64,000 nt of DNA from Balanoglossus misakiensis (Eukaryota; Hemichordata), in assembly GCA_040954595.2 (NCBI GenBank), contig CM082596.2:248001-312000 (forward strand), written 5' to 3'. Below are positions 1 to 12,227 of this stretch, piece by piece; positions within the stretch are counted from its first letter, which is position 1; each line of letters starts with the position of its first letter. The position numbers and the translations under genes are program-made. The notes beneath the pieces are model-generated. The model did no database searches and was not told the origin of the DNA. It saw nothing but the letters and a program-made list of their open reading frames with translations.

Positions 1-511
1 GAAGTCACACGATGTGTATTAGTCACATGGCAAAATCAAGGTCCCCTTTTACAGATGGGATCATTTGTATCTCTTTCCATATATTTATACATGTAATAAA
101 ATTGGTGGATGAAAAGACAGTTGATATTGTTACTGCTAAGATAAGAAGAGTACATGTATATCTTGTTGACTACAACTCAATAGTAGACCAACATGGCAGT
201 AAAGGCCCAACTATAGTAACTTGAAACTCCCACTGGCAAAACATCAATGCTTGTCCTATGTCCAGAAGACATCATCCTCTAATAGTGAGACCAGTAATCA
301 AGCAACTGTACCACGATGCCATTTAGGTTAATGGATCTATCACTCAGTAAACATATCAGAGGAAACAGACTTGCCAGGAGCCCAGCATTGTTTTCATTTC
401 ATTTGATCGTGCCTCCTTTAATTAATATCATGGCACTGCAATCCATCGGTGTTACATTCGAGAGGAAAATATATTTTCCTATATCAATGGTTTACTCTAT
501 TTTCCCCCAAA
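1..511. other. 5' flank of the window, no supported gene
   Basis: I see no convincing gene here. Short open frames exist but have no recognisable domain. The frame of the exon beginning at 512 stays open upstream through at least 440-511, so the first exon could extend leftwards if an acceptor lies there. I saw no strong pyrimidine-rich acceptor. Confidence 0.3.
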
Positions 512-555
512 ATGGATGATAACGAAGCAACTGTAATTGCCCAACTGCTGAATAG
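512..555 (+). CDS. Putative first coding exon of an unidentified spliced gene
   Basis: ATG at 512 opens a frame MDDNEATVIAQLLN that ends in AG followed by GTAAGT at 556, a consensus splice donor. The exon leaves phase 2. Joining it to the exon at 1122 completes an Arg codon (AG|A) and continues the frame without a stop. The segment is hydrophilic and acidic, as expected for a cytosolic N-terminus ahead of the membrane segment in the third exon. The ATG is the first in-frame methionine near the donor, but the frame is open upstream, so the true start may differ. The family is not recognised. Support comes from splice consensus and phase only. Confidence 0.45.
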
Positions 556-1121
556 GTAAGTATTAACTTTGAGGGCTGTAACTAACTGGTCCCCTTTAAT
601 GATATGCTCAAAATGCTCGGCACATTATCGATTGTAAATGAAACCACTCAATTGAAAATGTTGGTGACGTTATTTTCTCATAACCTTAAGATCAAATTAC
701 ATTGAATAATGAGAATTGGATTTTTGTGGCGTCATGCTATCAATAAACTCGTTGAAACAAACTACATGTATGAACACGAAAATGGCAGATGTTTCAAATC
801 TCTCTGTTGCAAAGTAAAAAGGAGTAGTGCATTTTAATGCACTTCATGGGCAATGGGATTTCATTTTGTGCTATATCAAAACTCCACATGCAGATGAAAA
901 TAGTCCACTGAGAGATATTGTGTGTCATGAGGTCAGTATATCCCACTTGAATATATGGTGTATCATTAAAATTTGAAGCTACGTTAACTAAATCTGGTCT
1001 GTGATTCCAGTTTGGTATAAGGCCAAAAACCACAGATTTAAAGATGTTATTTTAAGCAATATATAAAAGTTGCAATCTAAAGTGATAATAATTATAATAA
1101 ACCCATACACATTGATTTCAG

Positions 1122-1200
1122 ATTTTCAATGTCAGAGAACATTCAGCAATCGTCAAAGATTAAAAGCGGTCACAACCCACACTACGCATTGGGAATTAAG
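1122..1200 (+). CDS. Putative second exon of the unidentified spliced gene
   Basis: The exon follows an acceptor (ATTGATTTCAG) and ends before GTAAGA. It is 79 bp: one base completing the preceding codon plus 26 codons, leaving phase 0. The product is polar and Ser/Gln/Asn-rich, ending HNPHYALGIK, which leads into the hydrophobic segment of the next exon. Phase agreement with both neighbours is the main support. No domain is recognised. Confidence 0.45.
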
Positions 1201-4200
1201 GTAAGAACACTTTTCGCAATTATACTATCCCCTGGGGTTGATACTACGTTTAACACAAGAAAATGACAGCTTTGGTCAGACATCTGTCACATCACACTCC
1301 CAATCAATTATAGATCGCTTTAATTGATATGTTGATATTATTCGATTTGCATATGGCGTGCTTCAATGCACGTATTGCCTCCATGAGACGTAAATTACAA
1401 GGCGGTGTAAAGTATTTTGAAATCCAATCTCGCAGGTGTTGAATAGGTGATGTAAAAGCTTGATCTGAGAAATTTCAGGAAAGTTAATAAAGAAGAGGTT
1501 TTGGCACTGAATCTTCTTTTTCAACTGGAAGGGAATCTTCCATGTTCTGTTATGGTGAGTGTGAAAAATAAGTCACAACAAGAATGAAGCAGTTGTCCCT
1601 CGTATAACAGAATAGGGATTCTCGATTCTGTAAATTAACACCGAAGGAAAAACCAAGTTCTTTGAGCTTATTTTTGACATCCGTACTATATATACTTTCA
1701 TGAGTCGCATGGCGTTGTAAACAAGTACGGAACTCCTAACATTCCATCTGAGAACTATTTGATGTAGAAGTCAATAGGGATTGTTGTGAAGCGCGGATAA
1801 GTGGTAGCTTTTGAATATATACAAATTTTTCAGCACTTGGTTTCATGAAGTTTCAAAACAATTCTTACAAATCATGTGCATGCGTGCACACACACTTTTG
1901 AATACATGTATTTTGCTGTATTGAGGGCCTTGGCCCTTCACAAGTTGCTATACCTTAATGGGTTTGATGAAAACAGCGAATGTGCATGTATGCTGTAAAT
2001 CAAAGCCATATGGCTCACAAAAATGGAATCAAAACTCAAGTACATCCAACAAAGTAATAATGTTTCAAACACAAAGAGTTCGTCTGTGACCCTGGGAGTT
2101 GTATATGTATCAATGGTGTTAACAGTCGCCATGCCGATCGGTCCACAGACTATAAAATATACTTTTTTGCTCGGAATGCTCACCAGCTTTTTGTAACCGG
2201 TTGTGAATACACCTCATTGCTACTAAAACCAATGAAACATGAATAAAATCATTCAGACTAATATTTCTTGCACCTTACCTTCAATGAAGAAGGGCTATAC
2301 TGATGAACACTGCCCAGTTAGGACATTCTCCTGCAAATTTCTGCGTGCCAGTCTGTGACTATAGGCTTGCTTAATCTCAACGCATAATGACAACCTGGCT
2401 GCGACTCAAAGTTTTAGATGGAAAGTCTTCTCGCCGCAAGGAAGTAATAAACGTGTCAGCCCCTCGTGTTTTCTGATGATCATTTAAAAGCAGCACAGAA
2501 TGTATTCCAAATGTGTGCGTCAGCGATGAACCAATAACATCTATCATACGCCCATCTCCTCTCAAGTCTGAAACTTCATTTGCGCATGAGCAGATGACAA
2601 TTTCCTCACACAAACAACTTTCAAGAGCAAGAGAGGGCGATAGCAGACATACAACATTTTGTAAACAGCAAATTACGTCAGTATTTTCCTGCTTTACCTT
2701 ATCCAGGCCAGTTTGCAGGTTTCTATTCTCACTCCAAGAGATTGACCAGCTGCTGACATGAAAAGGCGCCTTTTAAATGTGTTCTAATTTTAATTATGAG
2801 AACCTCAGTGTTAGAGTTAACCAGAAACAGAATACATTAACGCGGTGAATTTCTACGAATTCACATGCTTGGCGTCCTCTATTATGAAACAAAGTGAGAA
2901 CAGGCCAAGGCTGCATCACAAAAGTGAGACATCACCTGGACTTTATCTAGCAACATTTATCTTTTACGTTACAGTTATTGCTTAGCGGCCAGATAAAATT
3001 ACCTGCAATATAGACTTTATAAAATCTCATGAATTGTTCTCTACTGAGCATGAAATTTCAATTTATGTTATTGATGTACCTATATAATTAATTCGCTGCA
3101 TTTCCTTACCAATATGACAGTAGCCACTTAATTCAGATGTATTATTTTTGTTATTTATTAAATATTAGTTGTGCAATAATGTTCATGCAGCTGATTTTAG
3201 AAAGATAGACTGACGATATCTATCGTAACAAACCACGATTTAAAATAACTCATTAGCAAGCCATGCAGCTGTGCATATGTTTCTACAGTACATCAAATCA
3301 ACACATGTATGAAATCAATACAGAACAAATCTAATACCAGATGAACTCTGTGTAAAGGGCGCCGTCATTTGTTGCATTCATTGCATTGAGGGCAACTAAT
3401 CCTGGAGCATGTTAATCACCGGAGAAATAAGGAAATCACGTACACTGGAGCTGAACAACATTTTGAAAGCGGACCATAATATTAATCCAGAAATCTCATT
3501 TCTCTATCTGTTTGAAATGTAGTACAATATTAAGTTTGATGAAAGATAACACAACTGCTCAGGATTGCTGTTAACCTAACGGTAAAAGCTCAGTAGCAGA
3601 TCATTGCAACGCGGTAATAGTGGATTCAACGCTCAGAGCAGGTTTCATATACAGCCATTCTATCACATTAAACACAATTAAAACACCTATGAAAATCAAT
3701 ACACCTCGCTGACAAGGTGTTACACATTCCACATGACAATGTTTGATCATAGAAAATTATATATCAAGCATGTTTTAAGGCAAATAGTAATCGATGCAAA
3801 GATAGTATAGCAGCCATTTACATGTATATGAACATTACATTTACAACGGACGCATGAAAACATGTTACAATGAAGAATGCTGACTACAATATGGGAAAGA
3901 ACATCAGGGACGTCGTATGTTAATAGCCTACATGAGGTATCAAAGTATACACTACAATATGTTGCATTCTCCATAGCATCTATTTGCACACAACCGCAAC
4001 ACCATGCAGCTTACTCCACATTACAACAGAACTCATCTAGCGTATTAAAGCATGTAAACTGATGCAACGTCGCATGATTACTTTAGGTTGTCGCTTAACA
4101 CATCACTACTACGCCTTTTGTCACGTCACATCATATGAAATATCTTATCACGTAATACATAGTTCTATTTCATATTATTTCATATCATAACCAAACTTTG

Positions 4201-7076
4201 GTTCAATCAGTCTGAATAAGATTGCATCCCTTTCTATCTACCGGTAGTGCGGAAACCTTTTACTTTATCATTAAAGTGCGGATTTACAGTTGTTCAATGA
4301 GCTTTGTTAGATGAAAATGATAAGTAACTTGTGCCTTTTATGTATCCTGATACGCTTTGGCCATACAGAAACATTCTATGCTAAAATTAACGAGTTAACA
4401 CAAAATGCGACGGTGGCTTTTTCCTGTTACCGGCTGACTAATAGCCTGTTGGAAATTCGATGGAGATTAGTCTCTTGACAAGACTTTGCCTTGCCAGCGT
4501 CTCTGTCCATTTGTCTCTTTGCTCGCTTGAGAATATGCATCCATCCATTAGCTTTACTAGTATCAACCTAAACCATGATTTCTTGAGGGGTAATGTCGTA
4601 TAACAATCTCTGATTTCTTAAGGGGCAATAAAATCTAATTAAAACGAAAACTTATGTGTTCGTAACGATCAATTTAAAAAGCATCAAATGCACTCTTTCG
4701 CTTCAGTAGTTTGTAATGTGTTGGTTTGACAATGCCGCAGGGAGTTTTTTTGAGGATACGAGTCAAACCCAACTTAAAGCAGTATCTTAGAGCCGTATCA
4801 TTACTTTTTCCCTGAGTTAGAAAGAATTTGATAACATCAAGAGAATATGTGGAAAGACATACTGATCCATAAAGACGGTGTCTATTTAATCGACAGAGCA
4901 TTTTTTGGCCGAGTATTTCATTAAAATGCGTCACCCTAGGCGATATCAGTGAGCATTACATGATGCTAAAATTTGAGATTCGACACAAGTGGATTGCATC
5001 CGATCCTGAAATAGTCGCATTTGAGTTTTGAAATACTAGTAATGCCTTGATCCATGTGTCAGTTTAAAAAACCCTGGAAATAAGGATAAGTGCTTCCTAA
5101 TTTGACTAAACCCTTGTCACACAAGGTTACTATATGCTCTAAATCATGTTTCATGCCTTGAAACTATATCCTCTATGTATTCCTTTAGGTCAAATTAACA
5201 GTTCTAGTATGTGCTTGTAATTACGTTCACTCGACGCGACGGGTTTAAACACCGACGAAATCATCAGGAACAATTAAGAAAACCAGAGCTTTCTCCAGGA
5301 ATGTTGAAGTACTCTCAGGTGGCACATAAAATTTAACATGCGTTACAAGTCTTTGCAGTCATCACAAGGGAGATAAGGTATGTGAATATGTTGAATAGGT
5401 GTCTTTGGAAAGGAAATGCTTGCAATGAATTGTCTGCACAAAGTCGGACAACCGACTATGAAGGTTTTTCATTTTAACCAAACAATTATTTTACCATGTG
5501 GAAAGCTGTGACGCTTTTTAAATTATGCAGTGTTAAAGGAACGACTGGTTCTGCATGAAAAGGTGACGATGATCAGGTTCTGAAATGTACTGAGCTAAAA
5601 CTGTACATTGCGAGATGCAAGACAGTCACAGGGACTGACATACAGAAAGAACACAAATGGCAGCCACGGAGACAGACAAGCACATAGGAAAGATAAACAT
5701 ATAGGAATGAAATGTATCTTATTGCTATTCATCATAGGGTATTTCTCTTAATATGTCATTCATATTTCAAGATCATTACACTGATGTGCATAGCTAACAT
5801 CAAAATACTGATGATGTGGAGTTTACCTACCGACTTGGCTATAGTCAATTGCAAATGTTGTCCGATTAGGTGGGAAGTTTACAGATAAATCTCCATGAGG
5901 AGGTCACTAGTGGAGTGTTGATATCCTCACAATGTTGCTTGGCTTCCCGGCAAAGAGTAAATTACATGGAAGTCAAAGCCATCGCCAGACTTGAGTAAGG
6001 CCAGTGAGAATGCAGGCGTACACGTAGTAGCGAAAATGTCACATCAATGCTACTATGCTATTTTCGCAACAACAGAGATTGGATGTTGAAGGTAAAAGCA
6101 TTTCCAACTGAAGATAGTTTTTTTTTTTGATGATTGTATTTATCTGCGCAGATTATAACGTTAATGATTGGTTGCTAAGGAACGAGTTACCGACAGAGTA
6201 TACGTAGAACGTCCCGTGTCTTGGCCAGTAATTGAAGTTGTCTTTTCTTCCTGTACTTTCCACTTAGTCTGCAGGAAGTGACTCAAATATCAAATCAACT
6301 AGAAAATATCCATCGTAGCTAATTTTCATAACTATGTTTCTGGATTATATAAAGTCATGAGAGCAAACTTGGCTAATGGCTGCTTTTATGACCGATTGGA
6401 CTGAAACCTCTTGGGTGCAATTAACTAGCCACGTATTATTACCTATGTGTTGTATTCTATTATCGTTTACGTTCACACATGGACATAATGGCTTTGCTGT
6501 GCATCACTATCTATAAGTGTTAATGAAGTCTACCAGTAAGGTAGATAGATATCTATAAGTGTTAATGAAGTCCGAGTCTAAGATCGGTAACCCAAGTAAG
6601 CGTGCCATCTCCCAATACTAACCTGACAAATGTATTCATAAAGAGTTTAAACTGCAGTTCAACAAGATTACAGATAACCCATCCCGTAGAAACGATTGTA
6701 AAAAGTAGAAACTGAAATTTGAAGCCTCAAAACATTGCAACCTAACCAATCGAAGGGAAAGTTGTTTGTGAAAGAGTATTAGTTCAATCATGAAACATTA
6801 ATGGGTATGAAGGATCTGGTTTCAATGTGGAAAATGCCATTTCTTTAATTCAAGACAGAACACTCCCATGTATACTTTATACTTTGAAAGACTAATCACA
6901 ATCCATCGCCAAAAAAATGCAAAGGAAAAAATAAGTGCCATCTACTCTGTTGTCTCGACAATTATCACATTGGGTACAAGCACACAGTGGATTTTCCTAA
7001 ATATGCATAATTTTCATTTGTGAACTCTAACATTTGTCTGTTATTTTCATGATTTTGTTCTATCCACCAACTGCAG
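1201..7076 (+). other. Large intron of the unidentified gene
   Basis: This is the 5.9-kb interval between donor 1201 and acceptor 7076. I see no further exon in it that joins in phase with good splice sites, although a short one could be missed. It contains a 23-bp direct repeat (6508-6530 and 6550-6572). The open frames at 2377-2761 and 4674-4934 have no splice support or recognisable motif. Confidence 0.35.
6508..6572 (+). repeat. 23-bp direct repeat with 42-bp period
   Basis: The sequence TATCTATAAGTGTTAATGAA, continuing with GTC, occurs identically at 6508-6530 and 6550-6572, separated by 19 bp. It reads as a small local duplication inside the large intron. Confidence 0.85.
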
Positions 7077-7190
7077 ATTCTTGTCCTACTCTGTGCCATG
7101 GCAAACTGCCTCAATTTACTTGTTAACACAATCTATGTATGCGTACCAACCATTGACTTCATGTCCGGACGAGCATTAACACTCATTACG
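7077..7190 (+). CDS. Putative third exon, membrane-spanning segment
   Basis: The acceptor CCACCAACTGCAG precedes a 114-bp exon (38 codons, phase 0 on both sides) that ends before GTAATT. The product begins ILVLLCAMANCLNLLVNTIY, a strongly hydrophobic stretch that reads as one transmembrane helix, and continues VCVPTIDFMSGRALTLIT. Its frame agrees with the exon ending at 1200. Taken together, exons 1-3 give about 79 residues: a polar N-terminus of about 41 residues and then a first membrane helix. That architecture suits a small multipass membrane protein or transporter. I do not recognise the family and do not assign one. Confidence 0.5.
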
Positions 7191-9176
7191 GTAATTCTAT
7201 ACATATGGACCGCGTTGGTATCAACTACTGGACATTGTGTCGTACATTAGTAATTTTAAAAAAGTACTGCTTAAAATGCCAAATGTCATAGTTAATAGAG
7301 TTTTAAAATCAAATGCACTACAGTCATGACTGTCTTTGTCAACTTGAAAATGTCCAGATTAATGTCCAGTGATGTGTTATAGTTAGTAACGCAGTACGGT
7401 ATGACATATGAGCAACGTTGAAAATATTTACAGGAAACTAATTTGAATGAAAAGGCATTGATGTAGGTATGCACATTGTTAACATTGAAATGGGAATACA
7501 AGTTTGAGAAGGTGGGCATTAAAGTAGGAATATAACGAAAGAAGATTTATATTACATGCCTCCCCTAAAGACCTAACATTAACACTTTGAAGCTCAAGGT
7601 GAGGGACGGGTAAAGGTCGAAATGCCGAAAGTACATTATGCTGTGTTTCTGCAAACCTCTTTAACACAAGCAACGGGAAGACACTACTTTTTTCTCCTTT
7701 AGATTTGTATTCGTAACCGGAAATTATGCTTCATGTTGTGAATGTCTATAATTTCTCAATCAAATTTCCATTAAACAGCAGGTGTGGAGCAGATTTTCAA
7801 ACTAATCTCAGCTCACAAAACACACACAGTGGGACATCCGTAAGTTTGATCGAAGAAACCATTTTGAAGTAGAGGGGTGTTACAATTTCATTGATAATAG
7901 CCATTACGATATATACACCCAAAAGACTCGATAGTGCGACATTTTGTAGAGAAATTCCCCAGTGAAGGACAATCAGAGTTTTTTGCATTTTTATTGTCAC
8001 ACATATTTAATCTGCTCCTCTCGAAAATATGCAATTCCAGACTTCAAGTCAAGACTTCGCTTACATTGATGAAAATGAGTGCCACTTGAATTTTCTGAAA
8101 GCTATACAGAAATTTCATTTTGTTTTTATCTGTCGCTTGTATACGTATTTTTGCAACAACAAGCAATAACACTTGCAATAACACTTGCCATAAAAACAAA
8201 ATCAAGGAAACGAATTGTTATTGCAAATGTGAATGTCTCAAAACTTGAAATACCCTGAGGATTTTTTCACATTTAAAATCTTTAAACACCATTACATACT
8301 CAATGACCTAAATATTATGACTATGTTTCAAGGTGCTGTTGGGCAATTGAGATTGTTATAAAGGGAAGCTTGTTCCACTTGTAGCAACGTCTATCATATC
8401 CCAGTTGGTAGAAATTATGCTTTAGAAACCTCATCAATACATTTCAAACGCCAAGGCAATTTGCTGAATAACCAATAACCATTATTAGATGATGCCAACA
8501 AGGAAACACCTCAGACACACCGACATTTATCAATTACATTTTGTCTACTCTCCTCAGTGGAGAGTGACAAGATGTAAAAGACAGGACTATCAATTTTTCA
8601 GATCCATAGGAAAGAAGGGCTCAGTGTTGGTTTCCCCTTTTGGATGTTAGTTGGATATAAAATTGACCATAAGCGAATTTGATTCAGTGGGTTTGACGGC
8701 TTGTTAGTTCGTGTTTAGTACAAAGTGTAAGTGATCTCAAGATGGCGACTGTACGTGATATTGTAAAAATAACCTTTGCTATTTGATCTTTCTGACAAAG
8801 TTAAGGATTCTCATCAATAGCTGACAAAGCCACTTTATCCATGGCTAAATTTAACCAAAGTTTAATGTTTCGAAGAAAATTGAAGTAAACTAACGACCTT
8901 CAAGAATTGTTGTCTCTTTATCTGCCATGCGTGATGAGATGATAGTACATTTTTCATATATATGCGTTAATTACATAGCTTTGGCTGAAAACCACTCTGA
9001 CCTTGGACAAATTTGACAACAGTGTTGACGTTTTCTGCACCACTTATACTATTACTCCATCCATAAACCCATATCTGAGAGCATGTCATGAGTTTATTTT
9101 AATATCAACAGTAATCACCCACACAAACCTTAACATATTGACACTTTTCTCAAGAACATTCTACTACTAGTTGGAA
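7191..9176. other. No supported gene
   Basis: This is presumed intron of the + strand gene. It holds a short imperfect tandem of a 12-bp unit (CAATAACACTTG, about two copies near 8163-8189). An ATG in good context at 8742 opens only a 14-codon frame. Nothing else stands out. Confidence 0.3.
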
Positions 9177-9368
9177 TCAAAGCAAAACACACTGTGGTAC
9201 TCCATGGATAGCTTTGCATAATACATTATGTCTCTCTAATTTATCGACTTTCACACATTCATAATTGGGTTCTCTCATCTTCACCCAGATGGGATATACG
9301 ACGACAATGCCTAGTTTTGTACAGTTAGTGCAGACAGCGGAGTTAACATTATCCCTTTGTTCGCTCAA
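9177..9368 (-). other. Small cysteine-containing open frame, uncertain
   Basis: This frame of about 63 codons on the minus strand contains several cysteines (CTNC, YEC, VLC, PQC) and reaches a TGA at 9177. No clear acceptor precedes it and its first codon is TTG, so it would have to be an internal or terminal exon rather than a complete gene. It lies just downstream of two other Cys-rich minus-strand frames (9691-9939 and 10036-10345). It could belong with them or be a chance open frame. No family is recognised. Confidence 0.15.
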
Positions 9369-9690
9369 GCTGGATTTCAGGCCACCTCAATGAAAATGTT
9401 GGTGAAGCGTTAGGTTTAATGCCGTCAGCAGAGGCAAGCCTGTTGTACAGCTACTATGGGTCAATGAGGTTTTGTCCTAGAAACAGTGACAGGGTGAGGG
9501 CACATGCTCCAACAGCAAATGCACGTCTTTTAGAACTTCAAATATCCACCTGAGTTGTGTTTTGAGAGTGGTGACAGAATCAGTAAATAAGCTATACTAT
9601 AGGCTGCCAGAAAATACGGCAGTGGTACTATTCTGACAAACATTAATTTCTTCGAATTCACTTAATCTACGTCAGTCGACAGTGCGTCAT

Positions 9691-9939
9691 TCATTTTGTC
9701 TGAGGTTTAATAACACAGTAACAATCACATTTGCAGTTACTATTCTGTTGTTGTTCGACTGTAAAGAATGAAACTTGTTCAGTGTAATTCAAACAGAGGT
9801 TCCCTAAATCCAGGAATCCATTGTTGTTACCAACAAATTCAACATTGTTCGTCATTTGATCTCTCTCAATGATGAAATAAAAACAGTATTTAATCAAATT
9901 ATCCCGACTTATTACGCCTACAGAAAGAAGAGTAATCTT
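9691..9939 (-). CDS. Putative terminal exon, Cys-rich secreted-like segment
   Basis: The minus-strand frame follows a strong acceptor (TTACTCTTCTTTCTGTAG) and runs to a TGA at 9691. It contains NNNGFLDLGNLCLNYTEQ, a potential N-glycosylation site (NYT), and ends with a dense NCKCDCYC cluster. It lies about 100 bp downstream of the candidate signal-peptide exon at 10036-10345. The phases do not agree: that exon ends in phase 0, while this frame needs one base from the preceding exon. The join is therefore unproven. Possibilities are an unseen exon between them, a different donor, a pseudogene, or chance. Confidence 0.2.
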   Translation of the reverse strand, partial: KITLLSVGVISRDNLIKYCFYFIIERDQMTNNVEFVGNNNGFLDLGNLCLNYTEQVSFFTVEQQQNSNCKCDCYCVIKPQTK

Positions 9940-10035
9940 GGGGCCAACGCCAACCATTCGCCAAATTTGTCAATGGCGCTTTTCGTAATTGAATAATTTC
10001 ACTCGATCAACAATTGCAATATACTAATCACTTAC

Positions 10036-10345
10036 AATTTTGTCCATAAAATCTACCATGGTCTGCTCATCGCAAACACTAATAATATTGCAGCATCTAT
10101 AGGTAAATTTACTGGCTGTAATTTGAGTGATCCAGCCTACTCCAAATTCGTATATTGAAGTATTTTTGACGCCGAACACATCACTTTTGTTTGCTACCAA
10201 GCAATTAATGAAATGAAATTTCGAAACAAGCATCAGATATGTCCAAAGCACTAAAAATACTGCCATTTTGTGATACAAGTATTTGAAATGACATATCTCT
10301 AATTCTGTTGCAGATACGAGATAACAGAAGCTTATATGAAATTGC
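10036..10345 (-). CDS. Candidate exon encoding a signal-peptide-like N-terminus
   Basis: The minus-strand segment is bounded by a very good acceptor (TTTCTTTTCTGCTGCAG) and a consensus donor (ATT|GTAAGT). An internal ATG at 10264-10266 in favourable context (CAAAATGG) opens 77 codons beginning MAVFLVLWTYLMLVS, a plausible signal peptide. A short mature stretch follows with a KNTS glycosylation site and cysteines (RCC, SVC). If real, it would be the first coding exon of a small secreted protein. No homologue is recognised. Open frames of this length are not rare by chance in DNA this AT-rich, so the splice sites carry most of the weight. Confidence 0.25.
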
Positions 10346-10398
10346 CTGCAGCAGAAAAGAAACCATGGAATGAAATCAGTGAACAATAAAAAAGTCAT

Positions 10399-12149
10399 AC
10401 AAATGAAAATGATTAAATTTTAACATTGTCTCGATTTTAGAAATTTTTGTGATGTGAAGGTTGATATCATATATTTATGGCGCCATCACCACAGAAACAT
10501 AACATCTGACAAACTCGAAGGTTTGATGTTGTTACACATGAGTATAGAGATGTTTGTTACAACGTATGTGTTGTCACTCCGAACTTATCCCTCAAACTGT
10601 TAAGTTGCTGTATGTTAATAGAGATCTTTGGAACAATTATTCCCAATGGTCGATATGGCATATCAACATTCGTTGCCAACGTGTACTCACTGGGCCATAT
10701 CATATTAAATGCGCAGATGCTTGTTTAATTTGTTTACATATATTGCTATGGTGATGAAAAGTTCATGGTCACAAATAATTCACGGTCTTAAATCTTTTAA
10801 GAAGACTACGAAATTATCACAAGTACTCATATTAAACTGTCACATAAAATCATCACAAAGTAATATCTGTAAACTTGAGATTTCTTTGCTAATTGAAAAT
10901 GTACAGACCATGTGCACTTCACTGAACATGTTACTTCTGATATCTCTCTGCATACACGAGACATACTACAAGATTTTGATCGCTTCACGATATATACACA
11001 TGACCGAAGCTTGCGTAGTGCAGTTGGTTCCTGCTTTGTCCCCGAAGTATGAATATTTATGATTGATACATGTCAAATGTACAATTTTATAACAAATTCA
11101 TGTTATGGTCCACTGTTCATTGCAACTACGCATTTAATATGTGATATGTGAACAGCACTCGTTCGGCATATGTAGTTGAGCTGAAATAGTTAATATGTTG
11201 ATCCATGTCAGCTATGTGTAAACACATTGGTGAACATTGATACAGAGCTATAAGACATCTGAGTCTGGGCAAAAGACATGTTCTCAATTTTCCATTTAGC
11301 AATCATGAAAAAAGATGAAAGAATATGCATCATTTGCCAAGCAATCAACACGAGCACAATATTTACAAATTGTAGATTTCCCTAGAGTAAGACACTCATT
11401 TTCTTAGAATAATACACAAGAAACTAATGTGCAGTAGGAATATTTGTCAGTTCATAATGTTGACATGGATACCTTCTTAAATAAAGTAATATAATACAAG
11501 CACGAGTGGAGGGGTTTCGTGGTAGTATAGTTATCAGATATCGCGGTGGCTCCTTTCTCCTACATACACAGTGCACATATCTTGTGCCTTCAAGATATTT
11601 GTTTTTGTGTGGAGAATGGGTTTGGGTGCCATACAATAACGTTTACATGTAATGGATTGTGTCACATATTCAGTCTTGCAAGGGAATATTAGCTTTATAA
11701 ACTATGGCGGCAATTACTTACTTTACATTGATAGAGAAAAAGCACTTGGGAGGTAGAAAAAGGCAGGAAGGGAGCTATTAAAGTCCAACTATAGACAGCA
11801 GAGTATTTCGATATTTGTGTGCAGTTGGTTTACGCTTACTTGAACACTTCCATGAGAGTTTTAACTCCTGCAGTTCGCATTTCTATAGAAGCGTGACTGC
11901 AAATGCATTAATTTTGAACTTATGACACAAAACTCTCAAAAGCATGAAATAGATAGGAATTACTTAGTGATCTAAACGTGTCATCCCATGTGATTCTACC
12001 TCTTAATTTGGATTATACAGTAAGCATAATTAGCTTTATCAATTTAAATGCGGGGTATAGCGCGATAGAGTTTGATAAATCCCTCTGTCTCACGGGTAGC
12101 TGTGTACATGAGCATATTCATTGTGCCTGCTGATGCGTGTCTGTTTTAG
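10399..12149. other. No supported gene
   Basis: A + strand frame at 10709-11062 is open for 117 codons but has no motif, splice support or start context, and could be chance. Nothing else is supported. Confidence 0.3.
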
Positions 12150-12227
12150 TCGGTCATTACAGTGCCTATCATTTTGGCACATGACATAATCATCTTTTAC
12201 GAAGGGCGACAATTGCGTTTAACATGA
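12150..12227 (+). CDS. Possible terminal exon of the 5' membrane-protein gene
   Basis: The acceptor GCGTGTCTGTTTTAG is followed by 25 codons and a TGA. The segment begins SVITVPIILAHDIIIFY, which is hydrophobic, and ends GRQLRLT. It enters in phase 0 and so joins the exon ending at 7190 without a frame break. It could supply a second membrane helix and the C-terminus, for a protein of about 105 residues. A chance phase match is one in three and other exons may intervene, so this is tentative. Confidence 0.22.
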   Translation, partial: SVITVPIILAHDIIIFYEGRQLRLT

